NCBI GenBank assembly: GCA_025093985.1 | Contig: JACAAK010000011.1 | Coordinates: forward strand, 620,001 to 684,000 | DNA from: Calvatia gigantea | Taxonomy: Eukaryota > Basidiomycota > Agaricomycetes > Agaricales > Lycoperdaceae | Length of the DNA stretch: 64,000 nt | Direction: 5' to 3' | Shown here: positions 21,039-33,036 of the stretch, one piece after another | Position numbering within the stretch: the stretch's first letter is position 1 | Layout of the letters: each line of letters opens with the position of its first letter | Made by a program: the position numbers and the translations under genes | The notes under the pieces: model-generated | Seen by the model: the letters and a program-made list of their open reading frames with translations, nothing else | Databases searched by the model: none | What the model was told of the DNA's origin: nothing

Positions 21039-24000
21039 ATGGATCAACAATCTCCTTATACCAGTCAAAATTCATCGCAGACCCTTCTCTCTGGCGAATC
21101 TAAAACATCACTACAGCGCGTTTGTTCGCTCCACGGTAAACGCCAATGCTGTCTTGCCAACCCCCAGCTACAAAGTTACCTTGCGGCTTACTCCGCCCAT
21201 TCAACTACCACTTCCGAATCAAGCACCACCACGGGTAATGCGGACGATAGAGCGCCTAGTTCTTCAAGCACAGTTACCTTGTCTACTATCACACCACAGA
21301 GACAGTCCACATCTCCCCCACCTACCACTCCGCCACTTGAGCAGAACACGACCGGATCGCCTGCTCCTGTTACTCCTGCTCCGACTCCTGCTGCGACACC
21401 TCTAACACCATCTCGTCGACGCAACTCGATCTCGGCAGGCAACACGAACCCCCATTCCTATCCTCAACAACCACTACTGCGAGTAAATCAGTAGGCGAAC
21501 TACCCACCACCACCGCCGCCGCCCGTCGTCGGACTTTAGATTTCGTAGTGGACGAAAACGCTGCACGGAGGGATCCCAATCTCGATAAACCAGCAGCAGC
21601 AGCAGGGCGTACCAATCCTGTCGTGATATTCCCTAAACGCTAAATCCCAGTTCGTACCCAGACCTCGACCGCCGATGCCCACTCTGCCTAGTGTAAGTGT
21701 GGGAAAACTTGAATCGGTGCGTTCGAATTCGAGTGTGGCGAGGGTGATGATGGTTGAGAATACGAGTAAATCGAGTCTTTCGTTGGGTGTTGCTAAGGTT
21801 TCCCCTCCCGAGCAAAAACCTACTACGTCCAAAGCTGTTACGACTACAACTCCAAAAACACTACCACCACCGGCGAAGGCGGCTGCTAAACCTTCTGCAA
21901 ATCCCTCTACCCAGAAAAAACCTCAACCTCAACCTCAACCTAAGCCATTGCCTACGCCCACAAACCACGTCCATCTCTCCCGCAAAACATACCTCCCTAC
22001 CCACATCCTTCTTTCATAAATTCTTCAGCAGACGGAAAGACGAGATTTCGGATATAAAGGGGACGTTTGTCATTGACCCTGATTTAGTTCTTCCAAGAGG
22101 GTCTGTTCAGAGCTTTTGATGACAGTCTGATTGGGATCGCTGGGAGAGGTGCGGGTGGGAGGTATTGGGATTCGGAGGGGGGTTTGGAGAGTGATGTTGA
22201 CCAGCCTCGGCATGGGCATGGGCATGGTAGATCGTTGGTGTTGAAGAGGAGTCAGAGTTTTAGTGGTGGTGAGATAAGTGATGGGCAGTTCCAGGTACCA
22301 ACACCAACACCAACACCATAGGAGGAAAAACAATGCGTATTCAAGTTCGTTGCTGAGTGGGCAGGGGGAGAAGAAGAATAATTTGAAGTTGGAAGTTGAG
22401 AACGGGGGGATTGATGTGGATGTTCATCTTGTTTCGAGTTCCCCTGCTTCTGCTCTGCCGCAGAGGTTTAATAAGGCTGGTGGTAAACCCACGAAAAAAA
22501 GGACGACGATTGATGTGGCGTTGATTCCCTGTTCCGGGGAGACGGATGAATTATCCGCTTGTGGCGCGTATTGTAAGTTGCTTCGATTGTTTATCTCAGT
22601 TACCCCACTTCTCACTAATGAACTACAAAAGCATGCACCGAACCCGCGTCCGCCGTTCCACTTAACCGCACGGACGTATGTCCCTCCCACCCCCACCACC
22701 ACCACCGCTACTACCGCTACCACTACCCCGGCTCCACCTCCACCTCCTGAACCAACAACACCACCACCAGCGCCACAACGCCCAACAACACCACCACACC
22801 CACCTTCTCTCTCCAGCCGTCTCCCTCCAATCATCCTCTCCCACGCGTCGACCATCTACCCTCCGAAAAAGAAGCGCCCCTCCAACCCCAGTCTGCTTCC
22901 TTACCCTGCCCTTCACTCCCCCTCCTGCCCCCGTTCCTCCCACCCCCACCCTCGTCCCCCCTACTCCTTCCACCATTCTGGGTTCAAGTTTAGATTCGTC
23001 TAATCTTTCATTAAAAATCCCAAGAACGTTCCATGGTCCGATAACGATTTATGTTGCGGTGGGGAATTTGGATAAACATATTTGGTTGTCGGATGGTGTG
23101 AAAGCGGAGAGTGTGGTGTTGAGAGAGGGGAGGTTTGCGAGGGGGTTGTTTGTTGGTGGTGGGTTTGTTGAGGAGGGTGGCGCGGAAGGTGGTGTGGAAG
23201 GTGGACGGGAGGAGGAAGGTGAGAAGGAAGGGGAAGGGGAAGGTGTAGGGGGAGAGGAGGTGAAAGGAAAGAAATGTGCGTGGTGCGAACAGAATGGCAG
23301 TGGTGCTACGGTGGAAGAGAGGAAAGATGAGGGTGTTGGGGGTACGAAGGAGGAACAGAAGGAGGGTGCTACTCTTGTTATCAAACCCGAGATCAAGGTT
23401 GATGATGAAGACACAGGGAGGAAATGAGAACGGGAATGGGAACGGGAATGTCGTTGGTGAAGGAAGGCGATTCCCCCATTACACCCGACGACGATCATGG
23501 GAATTCTCCGAATACCCTGACGCCTACTTTTATTAATCGACGCCCTCCGACGCCGCCTCCAACTAAAGCTCAGAAAGTCAAACGGAAACCGGTTAGACAT
23601 TCGTATGATGCTTATATGACTAACGGAAGCCCAACCATGAGTGGCACTACGACATCTACACCCACGCGGCGTTCAACTGACGGTGATATCCCATCATCCA
23701 ACACCAACACCAGTACCAACACCAACAATATCACTCCCACCACATTCCCACGTCCAAGTTTCCTTGACATAGATCCCGACACTCTATCCGGAAAAACAAC
23801 CCCCGCATCTCTCGCAACAACCAACGGCCACCCGATCGGTTGGAAAATCACGAAACATAATGTGAATGGACGTGTACGTGTAGTGTCGGAACATAGACCC
23901 ACGGCATCGTCGCCTTCTAAGAAAGTCTTCTGTACCTGCACCACCGTCTCCCCCATCTCCAACACCGCCGGTGCCTACGCAGGTACAATTGCGATCGCCT

Positions 24001-24616
24001 TCTCCAGTGGTGTTACCCTTCTTCCCCTTCTCCTTTTGAAGGCCAGAATCAAAATCAGAGCCGAGTTCAGGATGATCAGAGTGCAAGTACGGTTAAAGAC
24101 CGTGAAGATGAGGATGAGGACGTAGGTGATGGCACCACAACTCCGAGAGTGAGAAGACTTTCCGTTGAGCGGAAGGTCTTTACTACAAATACAGAATCTG
24201 GATGGTCTGGATCGCCAACCGTTATCGCCGCCAACACCTCGACGACGACCGAAGAAGCGAGCAGTGGTACTACGAGCGATGAGAATGCGATTGTTGTGAA
24301 TGGTTCTGCTCCTCCCAAAAGAAGTGGTACACCTACAAGGGCTACCTTGGCCGCCTCTGCTGTTGCTACTGCTGTTGCTGCCACTGCGGGGACTGGAACG
24401 GCGAAATCGAGGTGTACGTGTGCGATGAATGCGGCGAGCACGACTACGAGTACGACGGTGGCAAGTACAAGTACGAATACGAAGCGACGTGAGGAGTGGT
24501 TAGGAGATCGGATTGACGTTTCGATTGGGAAGGGGATGGTGAGGATTCAGTTTGAGGATGAAGTGGAGGAGGAGGTTAAGGAGAGGAAGAGGTGGAGGTG
24601 GTTTGGGCGTGCGTGA
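21039..24616 (+). pseudogene. DUF7330-type protein, reading frame split
   Basis: Pieces in different plus frames form one protein plan. A Ser/Thr/Pro-rich N-terminus starts at 21039. Then come SRRKDEISDIKGTFVIDPD and LVLPRGSVQS, a KKNNLKLEVENGGIDVDVHL segment, an intron at about 22575-22631, and PNPRPPFHLTARTY. Next are KIPRTFHGPITIYVAVGNLD and an acidic region, and finally GDRIDVSIGKGMVRIQFEDE with KRWRWFGRA at 24616. The FHGPITIYV and RPPF-L motifs are what I associate with fungal DUF7330 proteins, whose function is unknown. The frame changes at least four times (near 21500, 22020-22320, 22650-22990 and 23425), more than introns explain. The low-complexity Pro/Thr and Glu/Gly blocks may hide introns. 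Either a decayed gene or one with read errors. Confidence 0.55.
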
Positions 24617-24734
24617 GTCGGTCGGAGTATGTACATACGTATTTGTATTGGATTGTGTTGTGCTTTTTTTCTCTTGTGGACGTTAAGTATTTGATGCGTG
24701 CTTTTTTTTCTTGGACTTTGGACGTTACCGGTAT

Positions 24735-24995
24735 ATAATGTAGAGTGTATGTACGGATTTCTTGAGAAGAAGTTGATCTTGGAAAGAAGTCAACAAACTA
24801 AGTAGCCTATCACAGAGTAAATTAGAAGTCCTGATTTGAAATTGACCGGATAATGTAGTGTGTATGTGCTGATTTCTTGGAAGAGGCAACATGTAGGACG
24901 TAGTTTTTATAACACAAGGAGTCGATCTTGGGGAACAAGCCAATAAGCTAAGTAACCTATCACAGTAAATCGGAAGTCCTGACTTTGAAATGTGA
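24735..24995. repeat. Direct repeat of about 120 bp, two copies
   Basis: The block AATGTAG-GTGTATGT-GATTTCTTG ... CTAAGTA-CCTATCACAG ... GAAGTCCTGA occurs at about 24735-24838 and again at 24850-24995. The second copy has an insertion of roughly 30 bp. It lies downstream of the DUF7330-type gene. Confidence 0.7.
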
Positions 24996-26503
24996 GTGGT
25001 AGGCGAATGCTGCTGCTGCTGCCTGAGCCCGCAGCTAGCTCGGTGAGTCGGCGTTACATTGGCCGTAATGATGTCGTACTGAATCCAAAATTGTGTCCTT
25101 CAAAGCGACCTACCCAACCCTTTCCCATCCCCACACGTCTCAAAGTTAATATAACATTGATATGATCTGTATCACACTGACCGCCGGCGCAGTGTGTTGT
25201 CGGTTTCAGGCCAATCAGGCCCCCAGTTCTCTGGAAGAGATAATCCGATAGGCCCCCGGAAGGTTGTCCTGAGTCACTGATCTTCCCCGTCACAGTTTAT
25301 TCTTACTATAGATCCTCTTCGCGATTGGCAATAGAAGTCAGCACCCAGGGAACTTCATTGGCATTATGCATCACAAACATCCATGTACAACGTCCCGGGC
25401 CAATGACGGTATCCCATACCGTCGTCACGGTCCCCCACATGGCCAACCAGTTAATTACGATCCCTGCCGAGAAGCGACGAGAGAGAACTTGGATTTTTGG
25501 GCGTTGAAGTAATCCTTCGCGTATCATGTTGAACGACGGGCGCTAGATTACAATCATCCAGATCTTGGTACAGAAATGACAGCACAGTCTTGGCCCACTC
25601 CGAAGTGCGATATATGATGGGATGCCGTCCCCGTCAATACTTCAGATATTTGGGTCGCATTTCTCTGTGATTCCGCGGTGAAAATCACAGTAACTTCGTC
25701 TCCGTGAGCACTTGCGCTCTGAGAAAGGAAAGTCATAAAATTAAATTTTGGTTCGCAAGGCTTAAGTAATCGAGGTGATAAGAGCCGAGGACAGCAAAAG
25801 GCTCAATGGCACAAACGGGATCCAGCCGTTGTCATGATCAGAAAGACAGAATAGGCAGCGGCGAGGCATGTTGTCACAAACCCATTCCAGCCACACGGAT
25901 CTTCAACTCGTTAAGTGTCCTACGTTACATTATGAGCGGCCCGGGAGGGGGGTATTGCACCCGGTGAGAGTCCTAGTGACCTGGTTTACGGCGGTGCATA
26001 TGCTGTCTGAGATTGATAGATTCGAGAAGTCGACAAGGGGATGCATGAAACGTCGCTGAATCCGACCTTCTTATAGCCAGGAGCCGTAGAGCGCACGGTC
26101 AGTGCACAGAAAATAAAAACAGATAGTAATATTTTCTCAAAAGTGCCGGAGCTGGTACGAGATATACGCGAGCAGAATGGTCGGAGAGACTGGTCTGGAG
26201 TAAGCTGTGACGCAGCCTCCGTGACCCTTCTCAAGTCAAGTCTGTCACGGACAGACCCTATCCTTCTTCACGTTGTTCGGCGACAAGTATGGCCAACAAT
26301 TCCTAAGGAAGAGACCCGGTCTGATTGGTTCCCCCAGGTAACTGCTAGGTTCTATGTGGATCGTCACGTACCTGCGACTGGGTGACAATCAGCTATACTT
26401 GGGTCTGCCTTGTGTACGAGCAACATTCGGCGATTTTTGTCAATGATTGGGGGTCCGAGATGCAAATATAATGCATTAAACTGTTGAGGACGGGTAGCGG
26501 GGG
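24996..26503. other. Long spacer, no gene recognised
   Basis: Contains a short GCT microsatellite at about 25010. Minus-strand open frames at 25306-25527 and 25554-25736 have some hydrophobic stretches but no motif matching the 7TM family or anything else I know. Confidence 0.4.
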
Positions 26504-27980
26504 AACCAGCACCCAGCCTTCTATCACAACTACGGTGAGTTGTACATATCCCTCCTCGTAAAGCGGTGTCCTTTAACCAGGCACTTTCAGAAGATGACGG
26601 GGGATGCAATGGTGATCGCCTTCATCGCCTTGCACCTTTTCGGTGCTAGCGGCTTCATTTTGATAATGTTCCTCATTGAAATTCTTGAGCGTGAAAACGC
26701 CCGCCATCCAGCGTGGTGGAGTTTTTGCGTATCATGGTTCGTGTTTGGAGTGTCATATTCCATCCTCTGCTTGGCCGGAATGCAGTTCTCTCCTCAACCG
26801 AACCAGACTCTTTGTACCGTCCAAGCAGGGCTCATCTATGCTGCTCCTCCTTTGGTTACACACACAACGCTAGCACTCCTTCTCCAGGCGCGGTTTATAT
26901 CCTTCCTTTAATGACATTACCCTCATTTCGTATCCAGCTGCGCTCGGTAATGTGTTTCGCATTGCAGAAGAGTGATAAGCTACTCGGAGGGAAGATGCGG
27001 GTTTGTTTCCTCAGTGTCTGTTTGCTGTCTTCTCTCCTCACTTGACAGTGTAGATTGCTCTTGCGGTTGTACCATGGATTGTATGGTCGTTCATCATTCT
27101 GGGTATTTTACTGGTTCGTTTTGGCCTGCCAGCATCCGGCGAATGTCGCTGACCCTTTATAATAGTCTGGTTTCCGTAACCCCGAGCTCGTCAAGATGAA
27201 TGAGCAGGGGACGTATTGCCACCTGGACTCGGTGGTTACGTGAGTCAATCTCTTGGATGCTTTGCTGGTATTATTGACTTAACTTTCTCAAGGTCGAAGG
27301 TACTGGCTAGCTGGCTCTTAGTAATTGCCCTTATTATACTTGGGGTAGAGAGTAAGCCATGCCTTTCGTTCCGTTCTATCCCATGCACTGAAACTTCACT
27401 GTGGCTAGTATCCCTTATCAAGTTTATGTACGACTTAGGGTTTCTGCTATCAGCCAACTGCTATGCATGCCGGACGACGCTGCGTTTGGGTATATTCCTT
27501 TTGCAGGCAATTGCGTGTTTTGGGTAACTGGTCCATATTATCTTTGGAAAAGGTACAACTAAATGCTGCTATCCAGAGTTGCTCTTGTGATCATCATCTC
27601 AAACAAAACCTCATCTGTGTTAGACGTGCTAATTGCTATCCGTGAGCCTGATTTTCATTAGAAAAATGTGTGCACCTAACAATTAAATCTTTCCTAGAGC
27701 CGGCCGTTGCAGCGATAGTTTTTGGAACGAAGGCTGTAGGATCTTGAATTAGTTCGCAATGATTGACATGGACTAACGAGATTTATAGAGACTCCCTTGG
27801 CTGTGGTCGCGGAAGAAAGAAAATTCTCTCAGTAATATCGAGAATGCGAGCCACGATGTCGACACGGTCATTGTTATTGGCTTCCCCCCTTCATCAAGGA
27901 CTTCTCAGGACCTCCATCCCACAGACTCTCATACAGAGAAGCGTGATCCTGGTGTATCGCTTCCATCACCTGATGTTTAG
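26504..27980 (+). pseudogene. Seven-helix membrane protein 7TM-C, damaged start and splice sites
   Basis: Same family and exon order as 7TM-D. Coding blocks: FIALHLFGASGFILIMFLIE, WWSFCVSWFVFGVSYSILC, QAGLIYAAPPLVTHTTLALL, LRSVMCFALQK, IALAVVPWIVWSFIILGILL, LVKMNEQGTYCHLDSVV, SKVLASWLLVIALIILG, MYDLGFLLSANCYACRTTLR, and a tail ending LPSPDV at 27980. By alignment with D the exon-1 ATG has become ACA (about 26522). Translation could only begin at 26594 inside exon 2. The donor after exon 2 reads gcgcgg and the donor after exon 3 reads ag instead of gt. A TAG lies at the start of exon 4. These are substitutions rather than single-base insertions, so this copy is probably a true pseudogene. Confidence 0.75.
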
Positions 27981-28469
27981 TTTTTTCGGCCTTTCCTGCA
28001 TCATTCCTAGAAACTCTCATCTTGATATATGTATCAACAACATTACCAATTTCCATACTAGGGGACGTTCACTAACATCAGCGGCAGGAGCTGGAGGACG
28101 TGTAAAGATTGAAGTTAGCCATTTTTGGAATCTGACAGTTCTGATGGTTTCTCGACTGAGAGAAATGTCAAGGTTGAGTAGAACCACCTGATATGGATCA
28201 AAGAGTTTCTTCGTTTGCCCTTCCATTTGACACTATGCTCCACCCTTTCGGCAAGTTTACAAAGTTCTCACTGAACGACAGCAGATGTCCCACGAGCCCT
28301 GGATGCGAATACTTCGTCCTCGTTCCGATTAGCGCCCCCCCTCCCCTCCTTCTGGACGTACGAGAACTCAGAAGAATGGGGATGTCCTTGGTGATCTATC
28401 TCATTTTGTCCATATTATTCAGTGTCTACCCGTCCCCCTTCCATGAAACCGAAGGTTATTTCGGACCCG
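27981..28469. other. Spacer, nothing recognised
   Basis: Downstream of 7TM-C. Open frames on both strands lack recognisable motifs. Confidence 0.35.
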
Positions 28470-29108
28470 TCAATGCGTAAACATCGTTGATGCAGGCAAC
28501 CTCTGTCTTGATATCGGCTTTAGTATCCTCCGGACGGACATATCAATGCTGTCAACATTGTTAAGGGCCGTGCCATTCTTGTCGCTCCCCGAGTCGAGGT
28601 GGACGGATTTGCACAGCCAGGAAAACGCGTTGAGGCTTCTTTTACATTGGTAAAGGCTACTTGAGGACGAGTGGGGCGTTCGCCAATGGTCGATGATGTC
28701 TGCTCCGACTGATAATGATTTTTCTGCGTGGGCAAGCGCATTCAAGTGGGCGGTGTGATCTAAATCATCCAAAAAGGTGTCAGGCACGCCACTAAGGGCG
28801 GCCACGAGATGGGTTCTGATTGGGTTGTCAGGCTTTGTGGCACGAAAATTCGGACCGCGAAAAGGGGACGACGGATGGGCCTGATATGTAACCATCGAGA
28901 GTAGCTCCGCTGCATGGATAGGATACATATGGGGCAGGTTCGGGGAGGCCCGGAGGACCTTGTGGAAAGGAGAGTCGTCCCCGTTAAGAGGTACGTTCAT
29001 AGGCAAGTTCGCCAGGGATTTCGGGAAGACCAGACGGATATAACCTGGGAACATGCTTGAACAAGACATTGGGAGACCTCGAGCCGGAGACCTCGAGCAA
29101 CAAAACAA
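28470..29108 (-). CDS. Hypothetical protein, 212 codons
   Basis: A long uninterrupted minus-strand frame with a balanced composition, including FPKSLANLPMNVPLNGDDSP, VLRASPNLPHMYPIHAAELL and GVPDTFLDDLDHTAHLNALA. It is not recognised. The second part (HWRTPHSSSSSLYQ onward) looks less protein-like, so a splice donor may lie near 28660. The downstream copy of the 7TM array is on the other strand. It may be the 3' part of the gene started by the small exon at 29446-29568. It could also be a chance frame. Confidence 0.35.
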   Translation of the reverse strand: MFCCSRSPARGLPMSCSSMFPGYIRLVFPKSLANLPMNVPLNGDDSPFHKVLRASPNLPHMYPIHAAELLSMVTYQAHPSSPFRGPNFRATKPDNPIRTHLVAALSGVPDTFLDDLDHTAHLNALAHAEKSLSVGADIIDHWRTPHSSSSSLYQCKRSLNAFSWLCKSVHLDSGSDKNGTALNNVDSIDMSVRRILKPISRQRLPASTMFTH

Positions 29109-29445
29109 AATGGTTGTTTACCCAGTGAAAAGGGAACAAGCACAAACTCTTTTTGGAACCGTGAATGAGGAACGTCAAGCTCCCCTTTTACCATTCAGAC
29201 TGTCAAGTTTAGAGCACCCTGACTGGGGCGAGGCCGTGGATCCGGAAAGATACCATCCTAAAATGTTACGCCCAGATCGATGACCTGGGGGCATCTCAAA
29301 TTATTCGTCCCTACTGTCCACTCTCGGCCCAGAGGAGCTCGAGCAATGCTGGTGGCTCAAATTAGCTTCACCCTGCGAAGCGTCGAGTAAAAAGCATACG
29401 CGGGATAAAGGATACTTACCAAGCAAGAGCGTTATTTGTAGGAGG

Positions 29446-29568
29446 TCAATCGTTGACATACGTGGCATGGGCGCTGTTGGAGTTCGTATCGATGACGAAG
29501 ACAGTGGGCAATAGCCCAAGCTCAACTGCCAAATTGAATCTGTTGGAACCTTTAATCGCAGAGGACAT
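29446..29568 (-). CDS. Short possible first exon, unknown protein
   Basis: Starts MSSAIKGSNRFNLAVELG and continues LLPTVFVIDTNSNSAHATYV before a stop at 29446. The sequence looks coding, with a hydrophobic strand and a defined start. A short open stretch in the next frame runs to a gtaag donor near 29420. It could be the first exon of the hypothetical gene ending at 28470. No function can be assigned. Confidence 0.3.
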   Translation of the reverse strand: MSSAIKGSNRFNLAVELGLLPTVFVIDTNSNSAHATYVND

Positions 29569-30991
29569 TCAATGTTTCAAAAAATTAATGATCCTCAAGT
29601 TCTGACCCGAGAACGACAGCTGCCTAGTCAGGATAACACGAGTCGGAACATGCCGTAGGTCTAGGTGAACTGAATCTCGGGCGCGCTGCTAGGCGCTGGC
29701 ATGAAAACTGCGCAGGGTTTGCAATTGCCACTGTAACAAACGGCCTTACCTCAGGCCTCGGGCACGTAATTTTTGATATGAAGGAAACCGCCTCCTAGCC
29801 TGCAAAGACGGCCAAAAACCTATGACATTGGGAACTATATTTTGCCTATTCCTTGTATTGCACAGGCCCGACAGATCATACAGGGGTACAGGGGCCCCTA
29901 TCATTCAAAGAGGTGTTGTATATTTCGAAAAACCAACCCCATGCGGTTAAAAATGGTACTTGTGTTTCAATTCGAATGTTGATATCGCATTGTCCTTCAC
30001 GTTCAGCAATGTTGGCGTCGATAATAGTCTGGCGAAGAAAAATCAGTCAGGAGATAATGATTCCTTGAGGTTTCCCACTTCCTATTGTTTCGGATGGACC
30101 GACACCCAACAGAGTCCTGCGATGGGGACTGATGCATTCAGCAAGACACAAGCGGGGTCACTGTAAATTCTTGGGTGCAAGCGTTCCATGGCCTCACCGC
30201 TACCCGGTGCCCTGCCCAACGGGAAGTGCTTTCAGCTGGACAGCCTCGATTTGTACTTTTGTGGCAGCCGTGTCTGTCGATATGTAACCTGCTGGTTCCC
30301 TAAGAATAGTTATTAACAGTGACAAGTACAGAGTCGCCCGGTACCCCGTCTATTTCCTTTTGCTTGTTAACAAATCGCCCATAACTCAATCTGCCCGCTG
30401 TCCATCCCGTATGTGTAACCGCATCCGTCTTAGAAAACAAACCTGAAAGGACTGTATGCCATGTCCTGCAACGCACCCCCAAGCGCAACTGAGATAGAGT
30501 ATTTGAAATACGGTGTTTGGTTAAGCAGAATGGCGGTGTGATTACGGTAGGATTCCTCACTGCCCCTTCTTTCTCCAACCATCTGCCACTTGTTGAAAGG
30601 AGAATGTGATCGACGTCGGCAATCATTCGGTGCTATTTTTCTTACACCCGGTGGTTCGAAGACAAACCGGATATTCAACTCATCCCGGGCTCCACAAGAT
30701 CTTTCTATTACCTTATCAAATGGACCTGAGAACTGATTTCACCGATTTTCTGCCTCGTTGCTGAAGAAAAAGGACTACCTACACTCCCACCCATCGGAAA
30801 ACTGCATCGAGCTATCCTGGCGCGTCGCGGATTAATCACACCGGTGACTCGGGCGGGCTGTTCCTGAAAGCTCCTCCTGGTGAAATATAAGCATCTCATA
30901 GATTTTTGCCAACTAGCGGTACGGATATAATGTATCAGGTCAGTGCGGAGGCCAACCTCATCTGCTGGCAGTTAATATCCGGTCTCTTATC
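29569..30991. other. Long spacer upstream of 7TM-D
   Basis: A minus-strand frame near 30430-30678 (MNIRFVFEPPGVRKIAPND...) looks mildly protein-like, but no family was recognised. No gene is called. Confidence 0.4.
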
Positions 30992-32367
30992 ATGACTTCA
31001 GTGAGTCTTGTATACCACCTCCCCCAGAGTATTGAGTCGTAGGGAAATATTAGCCGCGAACACCGCATGCAACAATATATGCTTTCATTACCCTACAGCT
31101 CCTCGGTTCTATCAGTTTCATTCTTATCACATTCCTTGCTGAAGTCGTTGACCGCAAAACTACCCGCTATCCAGCTTGGTGGAGTTTTTGCGTGTCATGG
31201 ATTATTTTTGGTATTTCATATTCTATCCTCTCCCTGGCTGGCATGCAGTTTTCCCATCCCCCAAATCACACTCTGTGTGCCTTTCAGGCAGCTCTCGTCT
31301 ACGCCGCTCCGCCTTTGGTGGCGAATGCAACATTTGCTTTGATTATCCAGGTAGATATATTTTTTCCCCCTGATCCTCTACCTTAAAGTTCTGTACCATG
31401 TCCAGCTACGCTCTGTGGTGCGACATGTGTTACAGAAGGTTAGTGGGCCGATGTCGAAGGGGACGCATGTCTGTACTTGTCAGAACGTTCCCGCCTTCCG
31501 CTGCTCATCTTCATCCCGATCCCAGTTGAGTATTGCAATTATTCCGTGGGTATTGTGGACGTTTAATGTGCTGGGCATCTTTTTGGTGGGTCTGCATTGC
31601 TGATATCAAGACAGCGGAACTAATTCTTCGGACTAGTATGGTTTTTTGAAACCGCGACTTGTCAGGATGGATGGCAATGGGACATATTGCGATCTTGATA
31701 TCCCAATGATGTGCGGCGACAGGTTAAAACATTCGTGACTTACTGCTGATGTTTACTCAAGCTCAAAAGTGGTCGCTTCCTGGCTCGCAGCAGTCGCTAT
31801 TGTCATTGTCGGATTAGAGAGCAAGCCATATCCTTTGTTCAATTTTGCGCTTCCTAAGAGTTTGTTTGCCATTAGTCTCCCTCGTTGTAGCCATTTGGCG
31901 ACTGGGTCTCCGACTCCTCGGAGAGTGTGACGCATCCAGCACTGTCATTCGTCTTGGCGTATTCCTCTCGCAGGCGGTCATATGTATTGGGTAAAAGTCA
32001 CACAAACTCCGGCTGGTCTATAGCTAAACGCCATTTTCAGACTTGCAGTCCTGTTTATTGTCACTAAACACCGATCCGTGGCTCCCGATATGCTAATTGC
32101 TATCCGTATGTTTCAGCCTATGAATAACTGTTTACACGCTGAATCCCCTTCCATAGAACCAATCTTAGCAGCAGTCATTTTTGGAACGAAGGCAGTAAGT
32201 GGCCTTGTCGATTGACCCACGGTGTCATTTCGCTAGAGTGACTTATGCAGAGCCTCTTTTGGAAGAAACACGGCCCCGGTGATCTAACAACTTCGAGCAC
32301 TGACCTTGATGATGTCATTGTTGTTGGCCCCGGTGGACCTTACACATCTTCAAATCTTTATCAGTGA
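30992..32367 (+). CDS. Orphan seven-helix membrane protein 7TM-D, intact
   Basis: Ten exons: 30992-31000, 31054-31350, 31406-31438, 31526-31585, 31637-31722, 31762-31820, 31876-31990, 32041-32105, 32157-32194 and 32251-32367. They total 879 nt with every junction in phase, giving 292 residues. The first exon is only MTS. Helices: FITLQLLGSISFILITFLAE; WWSFCVSWIIFGISYSILSL; QAALVYAAPPLVANATFALI; LSIAIIPWVLWTFNVLGIFL; ASWLAAVAIVIVGLE; LGVFLSQAVICIGLAVLFIV; ILAAVIFGTKA. A GTYCDLD loop and a cytosolic acidic tail, DLDDVIVVGPGG, follow. The sixth intron uses a GC donor (gcaagc at 31821). It is the best preserved member of the A-D subfamily and a good reference for the others. Receptor-like topology; ligand unknown. 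Confidence 0.85.
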
Positions 32368-33036
32368 TTTTCCGGGCCCCGAATGGAGCGTGATTCCTGG
32401 TGGAAATCCTTGTCCTCGCAGTGATGGGAGCTTTTCTGCTTTTAGCTTTTCATCATCACTTCTGAAACCTTCAGTTGTTCATTTTTGCACACATCTATCA
32501 TACCGACGAGTCCGAATTAGATTAGTTCCAGACTAACAACACTTAAATAACAGAAGATGCGCAGAAGCTGATCGCCTTGATGGGAATGATCCCGGGCTGA
32601 AGGAGGTACACTCCGTTACTAAGGATGAAATGGTCATTCCGAGTGTGTGAATCCCACTTTTTCCAGTCCTATTCATCACGGTTTGGACACCGAATTTCTG
32701 TACTTTTAGGCTGAGGTACAGAGAGTTTAAGGTGATGCGCCAGCACAGCCTGTTTTGGCAGTAACTTTCTCAGCTAGAGTGTTTGGGAGGACGGCGTATC
32801 CCGCTGCCAATGGTGACAAGCTCCGACGTGTGAAAGCTTCAACCTGTCTGCATGAGCTTGTTCACAAGATAGTATATATCCTGTTTTATGGTGGGGGTGG
32901 GATAGGAGCCCTTCTGTCCCACTTTCTCGAGGTGTCATTCCTTCCTTTTTTTCTCTTGTTCTTTTTCATTTCAATCGTCTTTGCATTGACTTGCGAAGCT
33001 TTCTTCCTTCGGGCTTTCCATTGAGTTGGGTCGAGT
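32368..33036. other. Spacer between 7TM-D and 7TM-E
   Basis: A hydrophobic plus-strand frame at 32755-33024 has a Phe/Leu run but no family resemblance. It probably includes the 7TM-E promoter. Confidence 0.4.

Noticed and set aside
22424..22976. Gly/Val-rich minus-strand frames
   Set aside because: Antisense of the Pro/Thr-rich segment of the DUF7330-type gene; no independent motif.
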